The position numbers were made by a program, and so were the translations under genes. The notes beneath the pieces were generated by a model that worked only from the letters and a program-made list of their open reading frames with translations, made no database searches and was not told where the DNA came from. 64,000 nucleotides of DNA from Hymenobacter cellulosivorans (lineage in GTDB: Bacteria > Bacteroidota > Bacteroidia > Cytophagales > Hymenobacteraceae), in the NCBI RefSeq assembly GCF_022919135.1, contig NZ_CP095049.1, forward strand, positions 1,802,501 to 1,866,500. The letters run 5' to 3'. Positions 44,298 to 53,888 of the stretch are shown in pieces (positions within the stretch are counted from its first letter, which is position 1; each line of letters begins with the position of its first letter).

Positions 44298-45872
44298 ATG
44301 CAGTATGAATTGGCGCCGTCGACCTGGAGAAAATTCATAACGCAACATTCCGATTTCATCGTTATTGGCCTGCTGACGCTGGTGTACCTGCTGCTGCCGA
44401 CCCGGAATTCTACCCTGGACGCTTGGTACTACGCGGCCTGCGTGCGGCACGGCCACGAACTATTTCTGGCCCACCACCTGCTGTATAATCCGGCCGGCTG
44501 GCTGTGGGTGAAGGCGCTGCAAATATTAGGGTTGCAGCCTGATACGCTGGCGGCACTCAAGGCTCTGAATGCCCTGGCAGCGGCAGGCAGTCTGCTGGTG
44601 CTGCGGCAACTACTGCGGGTGGTAGCGCCGGTCAAGCCGGTGGGTGCCTGGCTGTTGCTGGTCGGGGGCAGCTTTGGCGTGCTGCGCTTTGCCACCGAAA
44701 ATGAAACCTACATTCAGCCCCTGCTGCTCTCGTTGTTGGGTAGCCTGGCCTGGGTACGCTACCAGCTGTGCGGGCAACGGCCGACGAACCTGTTTTGGGC
44801 CGGCTTCTGGGCCGCCGTAGCCTGCCTGTTTCACCAGATTCATTTTTTCTGGTGGCTGAGTTTGCTGCTGGGTACGGTGTGGTACGCCCACCACAAAGTG
44901 CGCAGTGGGGTACTTTACAGCCTGCCAGCCCTGCTGGTACCGGCGGCGTACCTGGCCGCGCTGCCCACCTGGCACCAGCCCCTGACGCTGCCGGCCCTCT
45001 GGCGCTTCGTGTTCCATGATTACTACGCGGGCACGGCCGGCGGCAGCATTTCGGGCCACGGCCTGCTGCTCTCGGTCATTAATCTGGTGCGCACCTTTAT
45101 GCAGCTGCACGGCTCCACGCTGGCCTTGCTGCGGCAGTATCCGGCACTGTGGCTGGTGGGAGCAGGGTTTCTGGCCTTGTTGGCCTACGCGGCTGGGCTG
45201 CTATGGCGCAGTTTCCGGCAGCGGAGTCCGGCTGGGTATTCGGCGGAGCCAGCTGAGCTGATAAACCGGGTTATTCGCACGCACGGGCTGATTCTGGGTG
45301 TGCAGTTCTTGTTTGCCGTATCGGCCGAAGGCAATGCCGAGTTTATGGTCATGCTCCCGGCGCTGCTGGCAATAGTGCTTGGTCTGTTGCCGGGCTTGGC
45401 CTGGGTGCCGCAGCGGGCAGTGCTGGTAACCGGACTGGCGTTACTGCTTTGGAACCTGGCCTTTGGCTTAGCGCCAGCTCATCAGCTGCGCTTTGCCAAC
45501 AACGACACCCTGCTCCGCCGGATTCGGCAGGAGCCCCAAAGCCGGTTTTTGCTGGATAATCACAACTTGGTGCTCAACCAGCTTCACTACCAGACGGGGC
45601 AGGCCGTGGCCCCGCCCAACGTGCTGCCGACGCCCACGCTGTTGGTGCAGCGTCCGGGCCAGTCGCCGCAGCGGCTGCGGCAGTGGCTGCGGGAGCAGCG
45701 TCGGGCCGGCCACCGGCTCTACACCACCGGTTTGCACGGCCCCCAGCTCCTGGACCGGGCCCAACTGGTGTACGGCAACCAAAACGCAAAATTGCTGCGC
45801 GGCTTCCAAACCCAGCGGGTAGATTCCTTTGCCACGTCGTTCGGGCCATATTACCTAACTGAAATCCGCTAG
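44298..45872 (+). CDS. Polytopic membrane protein, GT-C glycosyltransferase-like
   Basis: 524 residues with about ten transmembrane helices. An early DAWYYAACVRHGHELFLAHH segment has an acidic residue where GT-C enzymes keep a catalytic Asp. The C-terminal soluble part (about 415-524) is Arg- and Leu-rich. Similarity to the PMT/ArnT-like GT-C superfamily is suggested by topology only. Possible role in cell-envelope glycan or protein glycosylation. It follows rodA by 24 bases and converges with another GT-C-like gene, sharing a CTAG stop. Confidence 0.65.
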   Translation: MQYELAPSTWRKFITQHSDFIVIGLLTLVYLLLPTRNSTLDAWYYAACVRHGHELFLAHHLLYNPAGWLWVKALQILGLQPDTLAALKALNALAAAGSLLVLRQLLRVVAPVKPVGAWLLLVGGSFGVLRFATENETYIQPLLLSLLGSLAWVRYQLCGQRPTNLFWAGFWAAVACLFHQIHFFWWLSLLLGTVWYAHHKVRSGVLYSLPALLVPAAYLAALPTWHQPLTLPALWRFVFHDYYAGTAGGSISGHGLLLSVINLVRTFMQLHGSTLALLRQYPALWLVGAGFLALLAYAAGLLWRSFRQRSPAGYSAEPAELINRVIRTHGLILGVQFLFAVSAEGNAEFMVMLPALLAIVLGLLPGLAWVPQRAVLVTGLALLLWNLAFGLAPAHQLRFANNDTLLRRIRQEPQSRFLLDNHNLVLNQLHYQTGQAVAPPNVLPTPTLLVQRPGQSPQRLRQWLREQRRAGHRLYTTGLHGPQLLDRAQLVYGNQNAKLLRGFQTQRVDSFATSFGPYYLTEIR

Positions 45873-46948
45873 GCAACTGGCTTGGGTGGTTCCGTTTCGG
45901 CCGCCGTGCCGCCCAGCCACTGCAAAGCCGGATGATGGGTAAGCAGCAGGGCGAAAACCACGGCAAATACCGGGGAAGCCAGGTAACCCATGCGGCCCAG
46001 GTCACCCGATAGGAGCATGTGTACCAAGATGACGCCCAACAGGGCTAGGCCGCCAAGGCCTAGCGGCCGGAGCCACAGCTGGCTGGAAAAGCGCCAGCCG
46101 GCCAGCAGCACCAGCCAGAAGAAGCCGAAGATGCTGAATATTTCCCCGGCTCCTTTCACCGACAGCAGCCGGCGCAGCGAATAGGTAATGTTGTGCAGAT
46201 GGTCCAGGGCGTTGTTGAGGCTTTCCTGGGGCGGGGCCCCTACCTGGGTGTCAATCCAGTGCCGCACCGCGTAGGCCAAGGCTCCCGACAAGGCCAGCCA
46301 GCCTAGCTGCCGGGGCCAGGACAGCGCCGGGCGGGCAAACCAGAGCAGCCACGGCGCCAGAAAAATGAAGGACTCCTTGGCGTGCGGCCCGAGCAGAATA
46401 CAGGCCACCAGCGCCGCTGCTGAGCCGCTGCGGGCGGCGTAAAAAGCCAGGGCAAACACCAGCAGATACAGACTATCTACCAGCGGCAGGCCAGCCGTGT
46501 ACACGGCCCAGCGGCTAGTCAGGACCGCCACCAGCGCCAGCAGAGCAGCCGGCGGTGAGGCACCGTAGAGCACACAGCTGCGGAAAATAAGCAGACCCGC
46601 TCCGGCCAGCACCAGGGTATTGACCAGGTAAAAGGCCAGCCGCAGGGGCCAGTCGGTGGCGGCCCGCTGGGGCCAGATCCGGGCGTAGACCTGCTCCACG
46701 GGCCAGGCTACGGCCCCCGCTACGGCCGGCACCGGCACCCGGTAGCGCCGCGTGATGCTGACGCCCCGAAACTCGCCCCGGGCCATGCTCAAGTAGCTGC
46801 GCGTGTCGAGGGAGTGGGAAAAGTCGTAGTGCACGTACATCGTGTAGGCGCTGCCGGCCAGCAGGCCCACGGCCAGCACGTACACCAGCAGCAGCTGCCG
46901 CCAGTGCAGCCCCCTCGACGCCAGCCCCGGTACTTTCTGGAAAAGCAC
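45869..46948 (-). CDS. Polytopic membrane protein, GT-C-like
   Basis: About 359 residues with eight or nine transmembrane helices (LLLVYVLAVGLLAGSAYTMY, AALLALVAVLTSRWAVYTAG and others). The first periplasmic loop (HYDFSHSLDTRSYLSMARGEF) carries acidic residues as in GT-C enzymes. Family assignment is topological and tentative. GTG 46948 is preferred; a TTG at 46969 overlapping the previous gene by 8 bases is also possible. Likely co-transcribed with the hypothetical gene upstream. Its stop codon shares bases with that of the convergent gene. Confidence 0.6.
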   Translation of the reverse strand: MLFQKVPGLASRGLHWRQLLLVYVLAVGLLAGSAYTMYVHYDFSHSLDTRSYLSMARGEFRGVSITRRYRVPVPAVAGAVAWPVEQVYARIWPQRAATDWPLRLAFYLVNTLVLAGAGLLIFRSCVLYGASPPAALLALVAVLTSRWAVYTAGLPLVDSLYLLVFALAFYAARSGSAAALVACILLGPHAKESFIFLAPWLLWFARPALSWPRQLGWLALSGALAYAVRHWIDTQVGAPPQESLNNALDHLHNITYSLRRLLSVKGAGEIFSIFGFFWLVLLAGWRFSSQLWLRPLGLGGLALLGVILVHMLLSGDLGRMGYLASPVFAVVFALLLTHHPALQWLGGTAAETEPPKPVA

Positions 46949-46961
46949 GCCGCCTCTGGGG

Positions 46962-48167
46962 TTAGGCAAACTTGCGGTCCAGCAGCTTGAGCAGCTTATT
47001 GATGTGCTCTTCCTTGCGGACCCAGCCGTATTTGTGGGCCAAATCCTCCGTCACGTAGCGCTTGGCCACTTCGGCATTTGGTAGCGTGTCGAGGTGCTGA
47101 ATGGCGGTGTGGTATTCCATGTTTTCCCCGTTAAACAGCTCGTTGATGAAGCTGAAGCGCTGGTTGATGGAAATAGCCTCCCGCAACGATTCCACCTTGG
47201 GGGCCGACTTCTCGGCCAGCGTTGTGCTGGGCCGTTCCGCCCGCAGCGTCTCGCTGAGCGGTGCCGTGGCCGGGCGCTCGGCCCTGAGCTTTTCGTACAA
47301 GGGCACCCCGGCCGGCACGGCCGTTTCGGCCAGTGAGCGGCGAATAGGTTCGGGCTCGGCAGCAGGCGTTGTAACCGGGGCAGGGGCCGGCGCAGGAGCT
47401 ACAAAAGTTGGGGGCGGGGTGGATTCCGGAACGCTGGCAGCCACAGGAGCCGGCGCTTCCAGGGTTGCCGGCGGAGCCGGGGCTACTACCATCGGAGCGG
47501 GAGCCGGTTCGGATACCGGAGCCGCTGCAGAAGCTGCTGTTTCCTGCAAGTCGGCTACCGACAGTGGCAGCAGCTGGCTGAACTCTTCCACCACTTTTTC
47601 CAGGGGCGCGTGGTCCTTGTAGTTGGCTTCCTGGTAGAGCCGGAAACGGCCCAACACCGAGTCCCGCTCCAATGCAGTGCCCGGTGTCAGCGTATCAATA
47701 AACCCCTGAAAGAAGGCTTTATCGATATCCAAATAGCGTAGCGAGTCGCGCAGCTGCTCGGCCGTGGCCGTGGGCTGCTGGCCCCAGAGCTTCTGCTCAA
47801 AAGCCTGCTGCGGGTCAGTGGCCACGCCGAGCGTGTCGCTGATGGCCCGGGCCAGCAGGGGTTCGAAAGCAGCCCGGCCTAGCTTGATGCGGCGCGACAG
47901 GGTGTTCATAAACTGGGTCAGAGCCTGGCGCACGTCGGGTGCTTCGAAGTCGAAGTAAGGACTGCGCAGGCGGGCCATTTCCCCGGTCCACTGGGCCAGC
48001 AACTGTTGCACCACAAACAGGTTTACCTGCCGAATGGGCGTAAACCGCAGCACGGCCGGTCCGTCGAGGGTGGCGGTGGGGGCGGGGCCGAAGTGCTGGT
48101 CACAGAGCTGAGCGGCCAGCCGCTGACCGTATTGTTCGCGTTTTGCGGAGCTATATTTGTCGTTCAT
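46962..48167 (-). CDS. Conserved hypothetical protein with Pro/Ala-rich linker
   Basis: 401 residues, no signal peptide. It has an N-terminal globular part (1-210; many helices), a long Pro/Ala/Val linker (about 215-285), a short repeat (YEKLRAERPATAPLSETLRAERPST, about 300-325; given here by position and key residues KLRAERP/TLRAERP), and a helical end (SINQRFSFINELFNGENMEY, then the VTEDLAHKYGW block). The ISINQRFxFxxxLF segment is seen in uncharacterised Bacteroidota proteins. Function unknown. It starts 34 bases from the divergent ferredoxin gene. Confidence 0.75.
   Translation of the reverse strand: MNDKYSSAKREQYGQRLAAQLCDQHFGPAPTATLDGPAVLRFTPIRQVNLFVVQQLLAQWTGEMARLRSPYFDFEAPDVRQALTQFMNTLSRRIKLGRAAFEPLLARAISDTLGVATDPQQAFEQKLWGQQPTATAEQLRDSLRYLDIDKAFFQGFIDTLTPGTALERDSVLGRFRLYQEANYKDHAPLEKVVEEFSQLLPLSVADLQETAASAAAPVSEPAPAPMVVAPAPPATLEAPAPVAASVPESTPPPTFVAPAPAPAPVTTPAAEPEPIRRSLAETAVPAGVPLYEKLRAERPATAPLSETLRAERPSTTLAEKSAPKVESLREAISINQRFSFINELFNGENMEYHTAIQHLDTLPNAEVAKRYVTEDLAHKYGWVRKEEHINKLLKLLDRKFA
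48152..48159 (+). promoter_or_regulatory. -7 element TATATTTG inside the 5' end of the opposite gene
   Basis: Exact TAnnTTTG match reading toward the ferredoxin at 48202. A minus-strand CATCTTTG (48197-48204; one mismatch) could serve the divergent gene, so the two promoters would overlap. Confidence 0.5.
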
Positions 48168-48201
48168 CGAAAGCCTGGTTCAACGGGCAATTTACGCAAA
48201 G

Positions 48202-48525
48202 ATGCCCACTCTAACCGTGCAAAACCTGTCTGGCGCCGTAGTTTCGGTGCCCACCGGCGCTACGCTACTCGTCGCTCTGCACGCCGCCGGCCACGACTGG
48301 ATGCACGCCTGCGGGGCCAAAGGCCGCTGCACCACCTGCCGACTGGAAGTCACCGAAGGCCTGGAACTGCTTAGCCCGCCCACCGACGCGGAGCTGCGCT
48401 ACCGCACGGCCGGCCGCCTGCTGCCTCACGAGCGCCTTACGTGCCAAACCCGTCTGCCTGCCGGCAGCGTAACCGGGCGCGTGCCCGAGGCCACGAAGCT
48501 GCCCCACCAGCACTACTCCGAGTAA
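48202..48525 (+). CDS. 2Fe-2S ferredoxin-like protein
   Basis: 107 residues. The cysteines follow the plant/adrenodoxin pattern: C37, C43, C46 in HACGAKGRCTTCRLEV and C81 in RLTCQT. It carries a short basic/His-rich tail (ATKLPHQHYSE). The frame extends upstream to TTG 48157 but ATG 48202 starts the beta-grasp fold. Electron partner unknown; it is not similar in detail to the ferredoxin at 24.2 kb. Divergent from the hypothetical gene. Confidence 0.87.
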   Translation: MPTLTVQNLSGAVVSVPTGATLLVALHAAGHDWMHACGAKGRCTTCRLEVTEGLELLSPPTDAELRYRTAGRLLPHERLTCQTRLPAGSVTGRVPEATKLPHQHYSE

Positions 48526-48535
48526 GGTTGCTGGG

Positions 48536-49732
48536 TCAGGGAAGCTCGATAAAGAAAGTAGTTCCTTCGTGCTCAGTGCTTTCCAGCCAGATCTTGCCCC
48601 CGTGCAGTAACACAATCTGCTTGGTGATGAAAAGGCCTAGCCCGGTGGTGGCAGTGCCGTAAAGGCCCTCCCGCGCGGCCGTGCTGAACTTATCGAAGAC
48701 CTGTCCCTGCAGCTCGGCCGGTATGCCCTGGCCGGTATCCTGCACCTGGATATGGACCTGGCCCTGCTGTTCCTGCAGCCTGACGTGAATGAGGCCTCCC
48801 CGGGGCGTAAATTTCAGGGCGTTGGTTAGTAGGTTGTCTAGTACGCGGCTAAACCGGCCGGGGTGAATATGGGCTTCTATTATTTCGGAAGGCAGCTCCA
48901 GTACTAGCTCAATGCCCTGCTGCTGGGCCACTACCCGGAACACCAGCAGGCGGGCGTCCAGGTAGTCGTTCATGTTGACGGGCTGCTTCTCCAGGCGTTT
49001 GGCGTCCAGCTCACCTAGGTAGAGCACGTCTTTGAGCAAGGCATTGGCGTCGGTGCAGGCCTGCTCAATCATGCTCAGAAAGGCCTTGGTTTCTTTCTGC
49101 GTGCTGGCCGGGCAGCTGCTTAGCAGGGTTTCGTCGCGCTGCAGCACCTCCACCAGCATCTGAATGTTGGTCAGCGGGTTTTTCAGATCGTGCGCAACCA
49201 GGTGCATAATGGTTTCCTGCGCGTCGTAAAGGCGCTTGAGGGTTGCCTCGGCCGCCTTCCGCTCCGAGATATTTTCTAGGGTGGTATACCCCATCAGGCC
49301 GGCTTCATCTTCAAACAGAATGGAGGTGACCCGACACCAGAACGAGGAACCGTCGGGGCGCACCAGGCAGGTTTCGAGTGAGAAGCTCGGCGTCTTGTGG
49401 TCCCAGAGGCGCTCTTGCAGCAGCTGCCAGTCGTAGCGGTGGTACGGATGCGCAAAATCCAGGATGTGCCGGCCTACCAGCGCATCGGTACTGTCTACGC
49501 CCAGCATACCGACCAGGGTGGCATTGGCCTGCCGGATGGTCAGGTCGGGCGCAATTATTTTCTGGCCTAGGGGCGAGTTCTCGAACACCGTGCGGAAGCG
49601 CTTCTGGCTTTGTGCGTGCTGCTCCCGTTGCTGCGTGAGTTCCTGGGCCGCGGCCTGGTGCTGGCGCAGCTGCTGAATTTCTTTCCGCAGGGCATTGATT
49701 TCTATTTCGGCAGAGTCACTGGGGCTAAACAT
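48536..49732 (-). CDS. PAS-domain sensor histidine kinase
   Basis: 398 residues, no transmembrane helix. A coiled-coil (10-45), one PAS domain (about 45-165; FRTVFENSPLGQKIIAPDL to YTTLENISERKAAE), HisKA with H181 in LVAHDLKNPL, then HATPase (NALKFTPRGG, DTGQGIP, GLGLFITKQ). The ATPase end lacks any receiver domain and no response-regulator gene is next to it, so it is an orphan. It faces the ferredoxin gene convergently, 10 bases away. Confidence 0.92.
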   Translation of the reverse strand: MFSPSDSAEIEINALRKEIQQLRQHQAAAQELTQQREQHAQSQKRFRTVFENSPLGQKIIAPDLTIRQANATLVGMLGVDSTDALVGRHILDFAHPYHRYDWQLLQERLWDHKTPSFSLETCLVRPDGSSFWCRVTSILFEDEAGLMGYTTLENISERKAAEATLKRLYDAQETIMHLVAHDLKNPLTNIQMLVEVLQRDETLLSSCPASTQKETKAFLSMIEQACTDANALLKDVLYLGELDAKRLEKQPVNMNDYLDARLLVFRVVAQQQGIELVLELPSEIIEAHIHPGRFSRVLDNLLTNALKFTPRGGLIHVRLQEQQGQVHIQVQDTGQGIPAELQGQVFDKFSTAAREGLYGTATTGLGLFITKQIVLLHGGKIWLESTEHEGTTFFIELP

Positions 49733-50011
49733 GAGAGGGAGGAGTATCCATAAGGCGGTGGAAGCGGGATACTGCTGACAAGGTACGGCCCGGCAGCCAG
49801 TCGGTTCGGGACTTTCGGTTCAGTGGCCAAGAAGCCCGCTCACCCCGGCGCCTGGCTTGCACAAGACTGTTGAGTTATAAGCCGCTGATACTCTACGCAG
49901 TGATAAAAAGCCCGCTGCCGATCATTTGAGGCTCCGCCCTGAAACGCGTACTTTAGAGGTTCCAACTGGAGCCTGCCCGCCGGGTTTCGACCACCGACAA
50001 CAGATAGCACC

Positions 50012-50632
50012 GTGTTTATAGAACCCCGCGTCGGCACGAGCCGCGATACGCCCCGCCGGGGCTGGATTGAAGTCGTTTGCGGCTCCATGTTTTCGGGCAA
50101 AACCGAAGAGCTCATCCGCCGCCTGAACCGGGCCAAGATTGCCCGCCAGCGCGTCGAGATCTTCAAGCCTGCCCTCGATACCCGCTACCACGAAAACGAC
50201 GTGGTGTCGCACAATTCGAACAGCATCCGCTCCACCCCCGTCCCGATTGCCCAGGAAATGCTGCTCCTGGCCGGTGCCTGCGACGTGGTGGGCGTCGACG
50301 AAGCCCAGTTCTTCGACGAGTCCCTGGTGGAGGTCTGCACCCAGCTGGCCAACCGCGGCACCCGCGTCATCGTGGCCGGCCTCGACATGGATTTTATGGG
50401 TAAGCCCTTCGGTCCTATGCCCACGCTGATGGCCATTGCCGAGTTTGTCACCAAAGTCCACGCCGTGTGCGTGTGCTGCGGCGAGCTGGCCACCTATTCC
50501 TTCCGCATTGCCGCCTCCGACGACAAGATTCTGCTCGGGGAAACCGATTCGTACGAGGCCCGTTGCCGGGCCTGCTTCCTGGAAGGCATGAAGGAAAAAA
50601 CCACCGAGCCCGCGTCGGCGGCCAAGCACTAA
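50012..50632 (+). CDS. tdk: Thymidine kinase
   Basis: 206 residues, type II. P-loop in [18 protein letters not shown], Walker B-like VDEAQFFD, and the lasso domain with zinc cysteines ([16 protein letters not shown]). It salvages thymidine to dTMP. The start is GTG 50012, giving [16 protein letters not shown] near 49949 may be its -7 element (one mismatch). The 279-base gap upstream holds nothing else recognised. Confidence 0.95.
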   Translation: MFIEPRVGTSRDTPRRGWIEVVCGSMFSGKTEELIRRLNRAKIARQRVEIFKPALDTRYHENDVVSHNSNSIRSTPVPIAQEMLLLAGACDVVGVDEAQFFDESLVEVCTQLANRGTRVIVAGLDMDFMGKPFGPMPTLMAIAEFVTKVHAVCVCCGELATYSFRIAASDDKILLGETDSYEARCRACFLEGMKEKTTEPASAAKH

Positions 50633-50691
50633 TCCGCTCAGCTTGGCGTTATGCGCCTAACTCTATTCTTGTAGACTTTTTGTCTTTGCCA

Positions 50692-53040
50692 ATGAATTAT
50701 CTGTTACGCGCCCGCCGGTGGTCCGGTACCTTCTTCTTGTTCCTGCTGGCTATCAGTGGGGCCGTAGCGCAAAACACGGCCGGCTACGGCGATTGGCAGC
50801 TGTATCTGCCAAATAACCGGGCCAAGGCCCTGGCCGAAGCCGGCAACCGGGTTTACGTGGCTACGGAGGATGCTTTTTTCTTCTACGATAAAGAACTTAA
50901 TACCACTCAGCTGCTTTCCAGTCGCGACGGGCTGCACGATGTGGGCGTCAGCACGCTGGGCTACGACCCAGTGACCAAGCAGGTGCTGGTGGTGTACCGC
51001 AACGGCAACCTGGATTTTATCACGGCCGACGGCGACATCCTCAACGTCAGTGATATTCAGCGCAAAACCATTGTCGGGGACAAAACCATTGCCCACATCA
51101 GCTTCAGCAGGGGGCGGGCCTACCTGAGCGCCGGTTTCGGCCTGGTCGTGGTGGATATGGCCAAGCGCGAAATCCGGGATACCTACAACAACATTGGGCC
51201 CAATGGTGCCCAAGTGAATGTGTATGCCACTACAGTGCTTGATAACACGCTGTTTGCGGCTACTTCCTCGGGACTGATGCGCGGACAGTTGACCGACAAC
51301 CTGCTCGACTACCGGCGCTGGACCATTGATTTGCCCTCGGCCAGCGCCGCTACGGCCCGGTATCATACCCTGGCCACAGTTGGTAAATTCGTATACGCCG
51401 GTGTAGATGCCGGCAACCTGCTTTGCTACAACTGCAGCAGCAGCGCGCCCTGGCAGCCCGACTACAGCCTTTACGTGGGCGGCCGCTACCAGCAGCTTAC
51501 CGCTTCGACGGCTGGTCTGTTGGCCGTCGGCGACGGGAAGGTGACGCTCATCAAATCGCCGGGCAATACCGAGCGCCTGCTCACGACCGAGCAGAGCCCG
51601 TCGCCGCAAGCCGTGCTGCAAAGTCCAACCGGGGATTTCTACGTGGCCGATTACGAGAATGGCCTAGTGAAGCTCTCGGCCAACAAGCAGGTGGAGAAAT
51701 TCACGACCAATGCCCCGGCTTCCTCCCGCTCGTTCAGCGTGCTGGCCGACGCCCGCTCCAATACCGTGGATGTATTCAGCGGCGGCTACACCAGCGCCTA
51801 CGTGCAGGAGGAATGGCTCGGGGGATTCTTTGAGTATAAAGATGGCCACTGGACCAATTTTACCAACCAGGGCTTCACCCCAACGCCAACGTTCCCAAAG
51901 TTCAAGGATATCACCCGCGGAGTGCGCACCAAGGATGGTACACTTTACATTGCTTCCTACGCCTACGGCTTACTGAAATGGAAAGGGCCCTGGGAATACG
52001 AGCAGTTTACTGAAGGTTCCCCGGGTTCCCCGCTAAGAAGCGCCATTCCCGGTAGTCTCGACTATGTTCGCATTACGGATCTGGCCAAGGATTCCAAAGA
52101 AAACGTGTGGGTTGTAAACCGGCATTCTGAGTTGCCCCGAGTATCGGGCTTGCACCAGTACCTGCCCGCCACGAACACGTGGAAGACCATGCCCTACCTC
52201 CCGGGATTCGAAGTGCTGGACCGTATCGTTGTGGATGACAACGATTATATCTGGGTTTCACAATCGCGCAAGGATGGTATTGGGCTGATTGCCTACGACC
52301 CAGTGGAGCAGAATAGCCGGTATTTTAATACCAGCAACAGCGAGTTGCCCGACAATGCTGTCTATGATATAGCCAAGGACCGCAAAGGCAATATCTGGGT
52401 GGCTACGGCGAAGGGTATTGCTCTCTTTACCGACCCCAGCACGGTGTTTTTGCCCACCAATGCCGGGAGTTTTCAGCAGCCCGTCATCCGGCGCGGCATC
52501 AGCAGCGGCTTCCGGGCGCTGCTCGGCGAAGTAGTAAAATGTGTGGCCGTAGACGGGGCCAACCGCAAGTGGTTTGGTACCGACCGGGGCCTGTGGCTCT
52601 TCAGCGAAGATGCCGATGAGGGGCTGCAGCATTTCACCACCGAAAACAGCCCGCTGCCTTCCAACGACATCGTGGACGTGGAAGTAAACGACAAAACCGG
52701 GGAAGTATTCGTCAGTACCACTGCCGGGCTGGTATCGTACCGCGGCTCGGCTTCCGTGACCGAGGGCAAGCCCGACTGCGCCAAAGTTTCGCCGAACCCG
52801 GTGCGCACCGACTTTACTGGGCAGGTTGGCATCAGCGGGCTGGCCAACAACGGCTTGGTCAAAATAACCGACGTGACGGGTAAGCTCGTGTACCAGACCA
52901 AGGCCAATGGCGGCACCGTCATCTGGAACCTGGCCGACTACAACGGCCGCAAGGTGCAGTCGGGCGTGTATCTGCTGCTGTCGTCCGATGCCGACGGCAA
53001 AAACGGCTGCATCAGCAAAATTGCCGTAGTGCAGAAATAA
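50692..53040 (+). CDS. porZ: PorZ, T9SS attachment-complex protein
   Basis: 782 residues. Signal peptide (about 1-27, ending GAVAQ), two seven-bladed beta-propellers with the PorZ N-terminus GDWQLYLPNNRAKALAEAGNRVYVATEDAFFFYD, and repeats such as DLAKDSKENVWV, DIAKDRKGNIWVATAKGIALF. It closes with a sorting-type domain (VSPNPVRTDFTGQV, DVTGKLVYQT, VQSGVYLLLSS). PorZ supplies the anionic LPS linker to the PorU sortase at the surface. It stands next to recO as often in the phylum. The preceding in-frame codons belong to the tdk end; ATG 50692 starts the signal peptide. Confidence 0.88.
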   Translation: MNYLLRARRWSGTFFLFLLAISGAVAQNTAGYGDWQLYLPNNRAKALAEAGNRVYVATEDAFFFYDKELNTTQLLSSRDGLHDVGVSTLGYDPVTKQVLVVYRNGNLDFITADGDILNVSDIQRKTIVGDKTIAHISFSRGRAYLSAGFGLVVVDMAKREIRDTYNNIGPNGAQVNVYATTVLDNTLFAATSSGLMRGQLTDNLLDYRRWTIDLPSASAATARYHTLATVGKFVYAGVDAGNLLCYNCSSSAPWQPDYSLYVGGRYQQLTASTAGLLAVGDGKVTLIKSPGNTERLLTTEQSPSPQAVLQSPTGDFYVADYENGLVKLSANKQVEKFTTNAPASSRSFSVLADARSNTVDVFSGGYTSAYVQEEWLGGFFEYKDGHWTNFTNQGFTPTPTFPKFKDITRGVRTKDGTLYIASYAYGLLKWKGPWEYEQFTEGSPGSPLRSAIPGSLDYVRITDLAKDSKENVWVVNRHSELPRVSGLHQYLPATNTWKTMPYLPGFEVLDRIVVDDNDYIWVSQSRKDGIGLIAYDPVEQNSRYFNTSNSELPDNAVYDIAKDRKGNIWVATAKGIALFTDPSTVFLPTNAGSFQQPVIRRGISSGFRALLGEVVKCVAVDGANRKWFGTDRGLWLFSEDADEGLQHFTTENSPLPSNDIVDVEVNDKTGEVFVSTTAGLVSYRGSASVTEGKPDCAKVSPNPVRTDFTGQVGISGLANNGLVKITDVTGKLVYQTKANGGTVIWNLADYNGRKVQSGVYLLLSSDADGKNGCISKIAVVQK

Positions 53041-53143
53041 AGCCGGCCCGAGACTGGCCCGGGAGTTATCTGTTGCCCGGTGGTGTTGTATTTCTGCGCC
53101 GGCCAGATACGCTGGCTCTGCGCTGTTACCAGCCTTTTTGTTC

Positions 53144-53863
53144 ATGCTGATCAAGACCCGGGGCATTGTCCTGAACTACATCAAGTACCGCGAAACGTCC
53201 ATTATTGCCCGCATCTACACCGAGCGGCTGGGCTTGCAGACCTATATCATCAACGGCGTGCGTAAGGCTAAGCCGCCGGGCCGTATTGCCCTGTTTCAGC
53301 CTTTTACCCTGCTGGACTTGGTGGCTTATACTTCGCGGCAGGGTGGCATCACCCGCCTTTCCGAATACCGCTGTGCCCTGCCTTTTAGCACGCTGCCCTA
53401 CGACGTGCACAAAAGCAGCGTGGTACTCTTTCTGTCGGAAGTAGTGAGCCGCACGCTGCTGGAGGAAGAGGAAAACGAGCCGCTGTTCCACTTCTTGCAC
53501 GACTCCATCGTGCGCTTCGACCAGCAGCGGGACGGATACGAAAACTTTGCCCTGGTTTTTCTGCTGGAACTGGCCAGCTACCTGGGGTTCGGAGCCGAGT
53601 CGGGGGAGGAGATTACCAGCCAGGTGGCGTTTGCGTCGGCGGCCCCCGCTACGGCAGCTGGTTCCAGCCCTGCCGCCCTGCGCTTCCGCGAGTTCGATCA
53701 GTATTTCAACGAACTGCTTCAAACTCCCGAGCACTCAACCATTCCCAATGGCCGCATCCGGCGCGAACTGCTCGATGTGGTTATCCGCTACTACCAGCTT
53801 CACATCGAGAAGCTGGGCGACATTCGCTCCCTGGATATTCTCTCGGAAGTGCTGGCCGAGTAG
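53144..53863 (+). CDS. recO: DNA repair protein RecO
   Basis: 239 residues. An OB-fold N-terminus (MLIKTRGIVLNYIKYRETSIIARIYTERLG, residues 1-30) is followed by the helical RecO domain (EENEPLFHFLHDSIVRFD, LLELASYLGFG). It helps load RecA with RecR in gap repair. The zinc-binding cysteines of some RecO proteins are absent. ATG 53144 preferred over an upstream in-frame TTG. Followed by a convergent terminator. Confidence 0.93.
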   Translation: MLIKTRGIVLNYIKYRETSIIARIYTERLGLQTYIINGVRKAKPPGRIALFQPFTLLDLVAYTSRQGGITRLSEYRCALPFSTLPYDVHKSSVVLFLSEVVSRTLLEEEENEPLFHFLHDSIVRFDQQRDGYENFALVFLLELASYLGFGAESGEEITSQVAFASAAPATAAGSSPAALRFREFDQYFNELLQTPEHSTIPNGRIRRELLDVVIRYYQLHIEKLGDIRSLDILSEVLAE

Positions 53864-53888
53864 TCTGCCTACCGGGCACTACGTCTTA

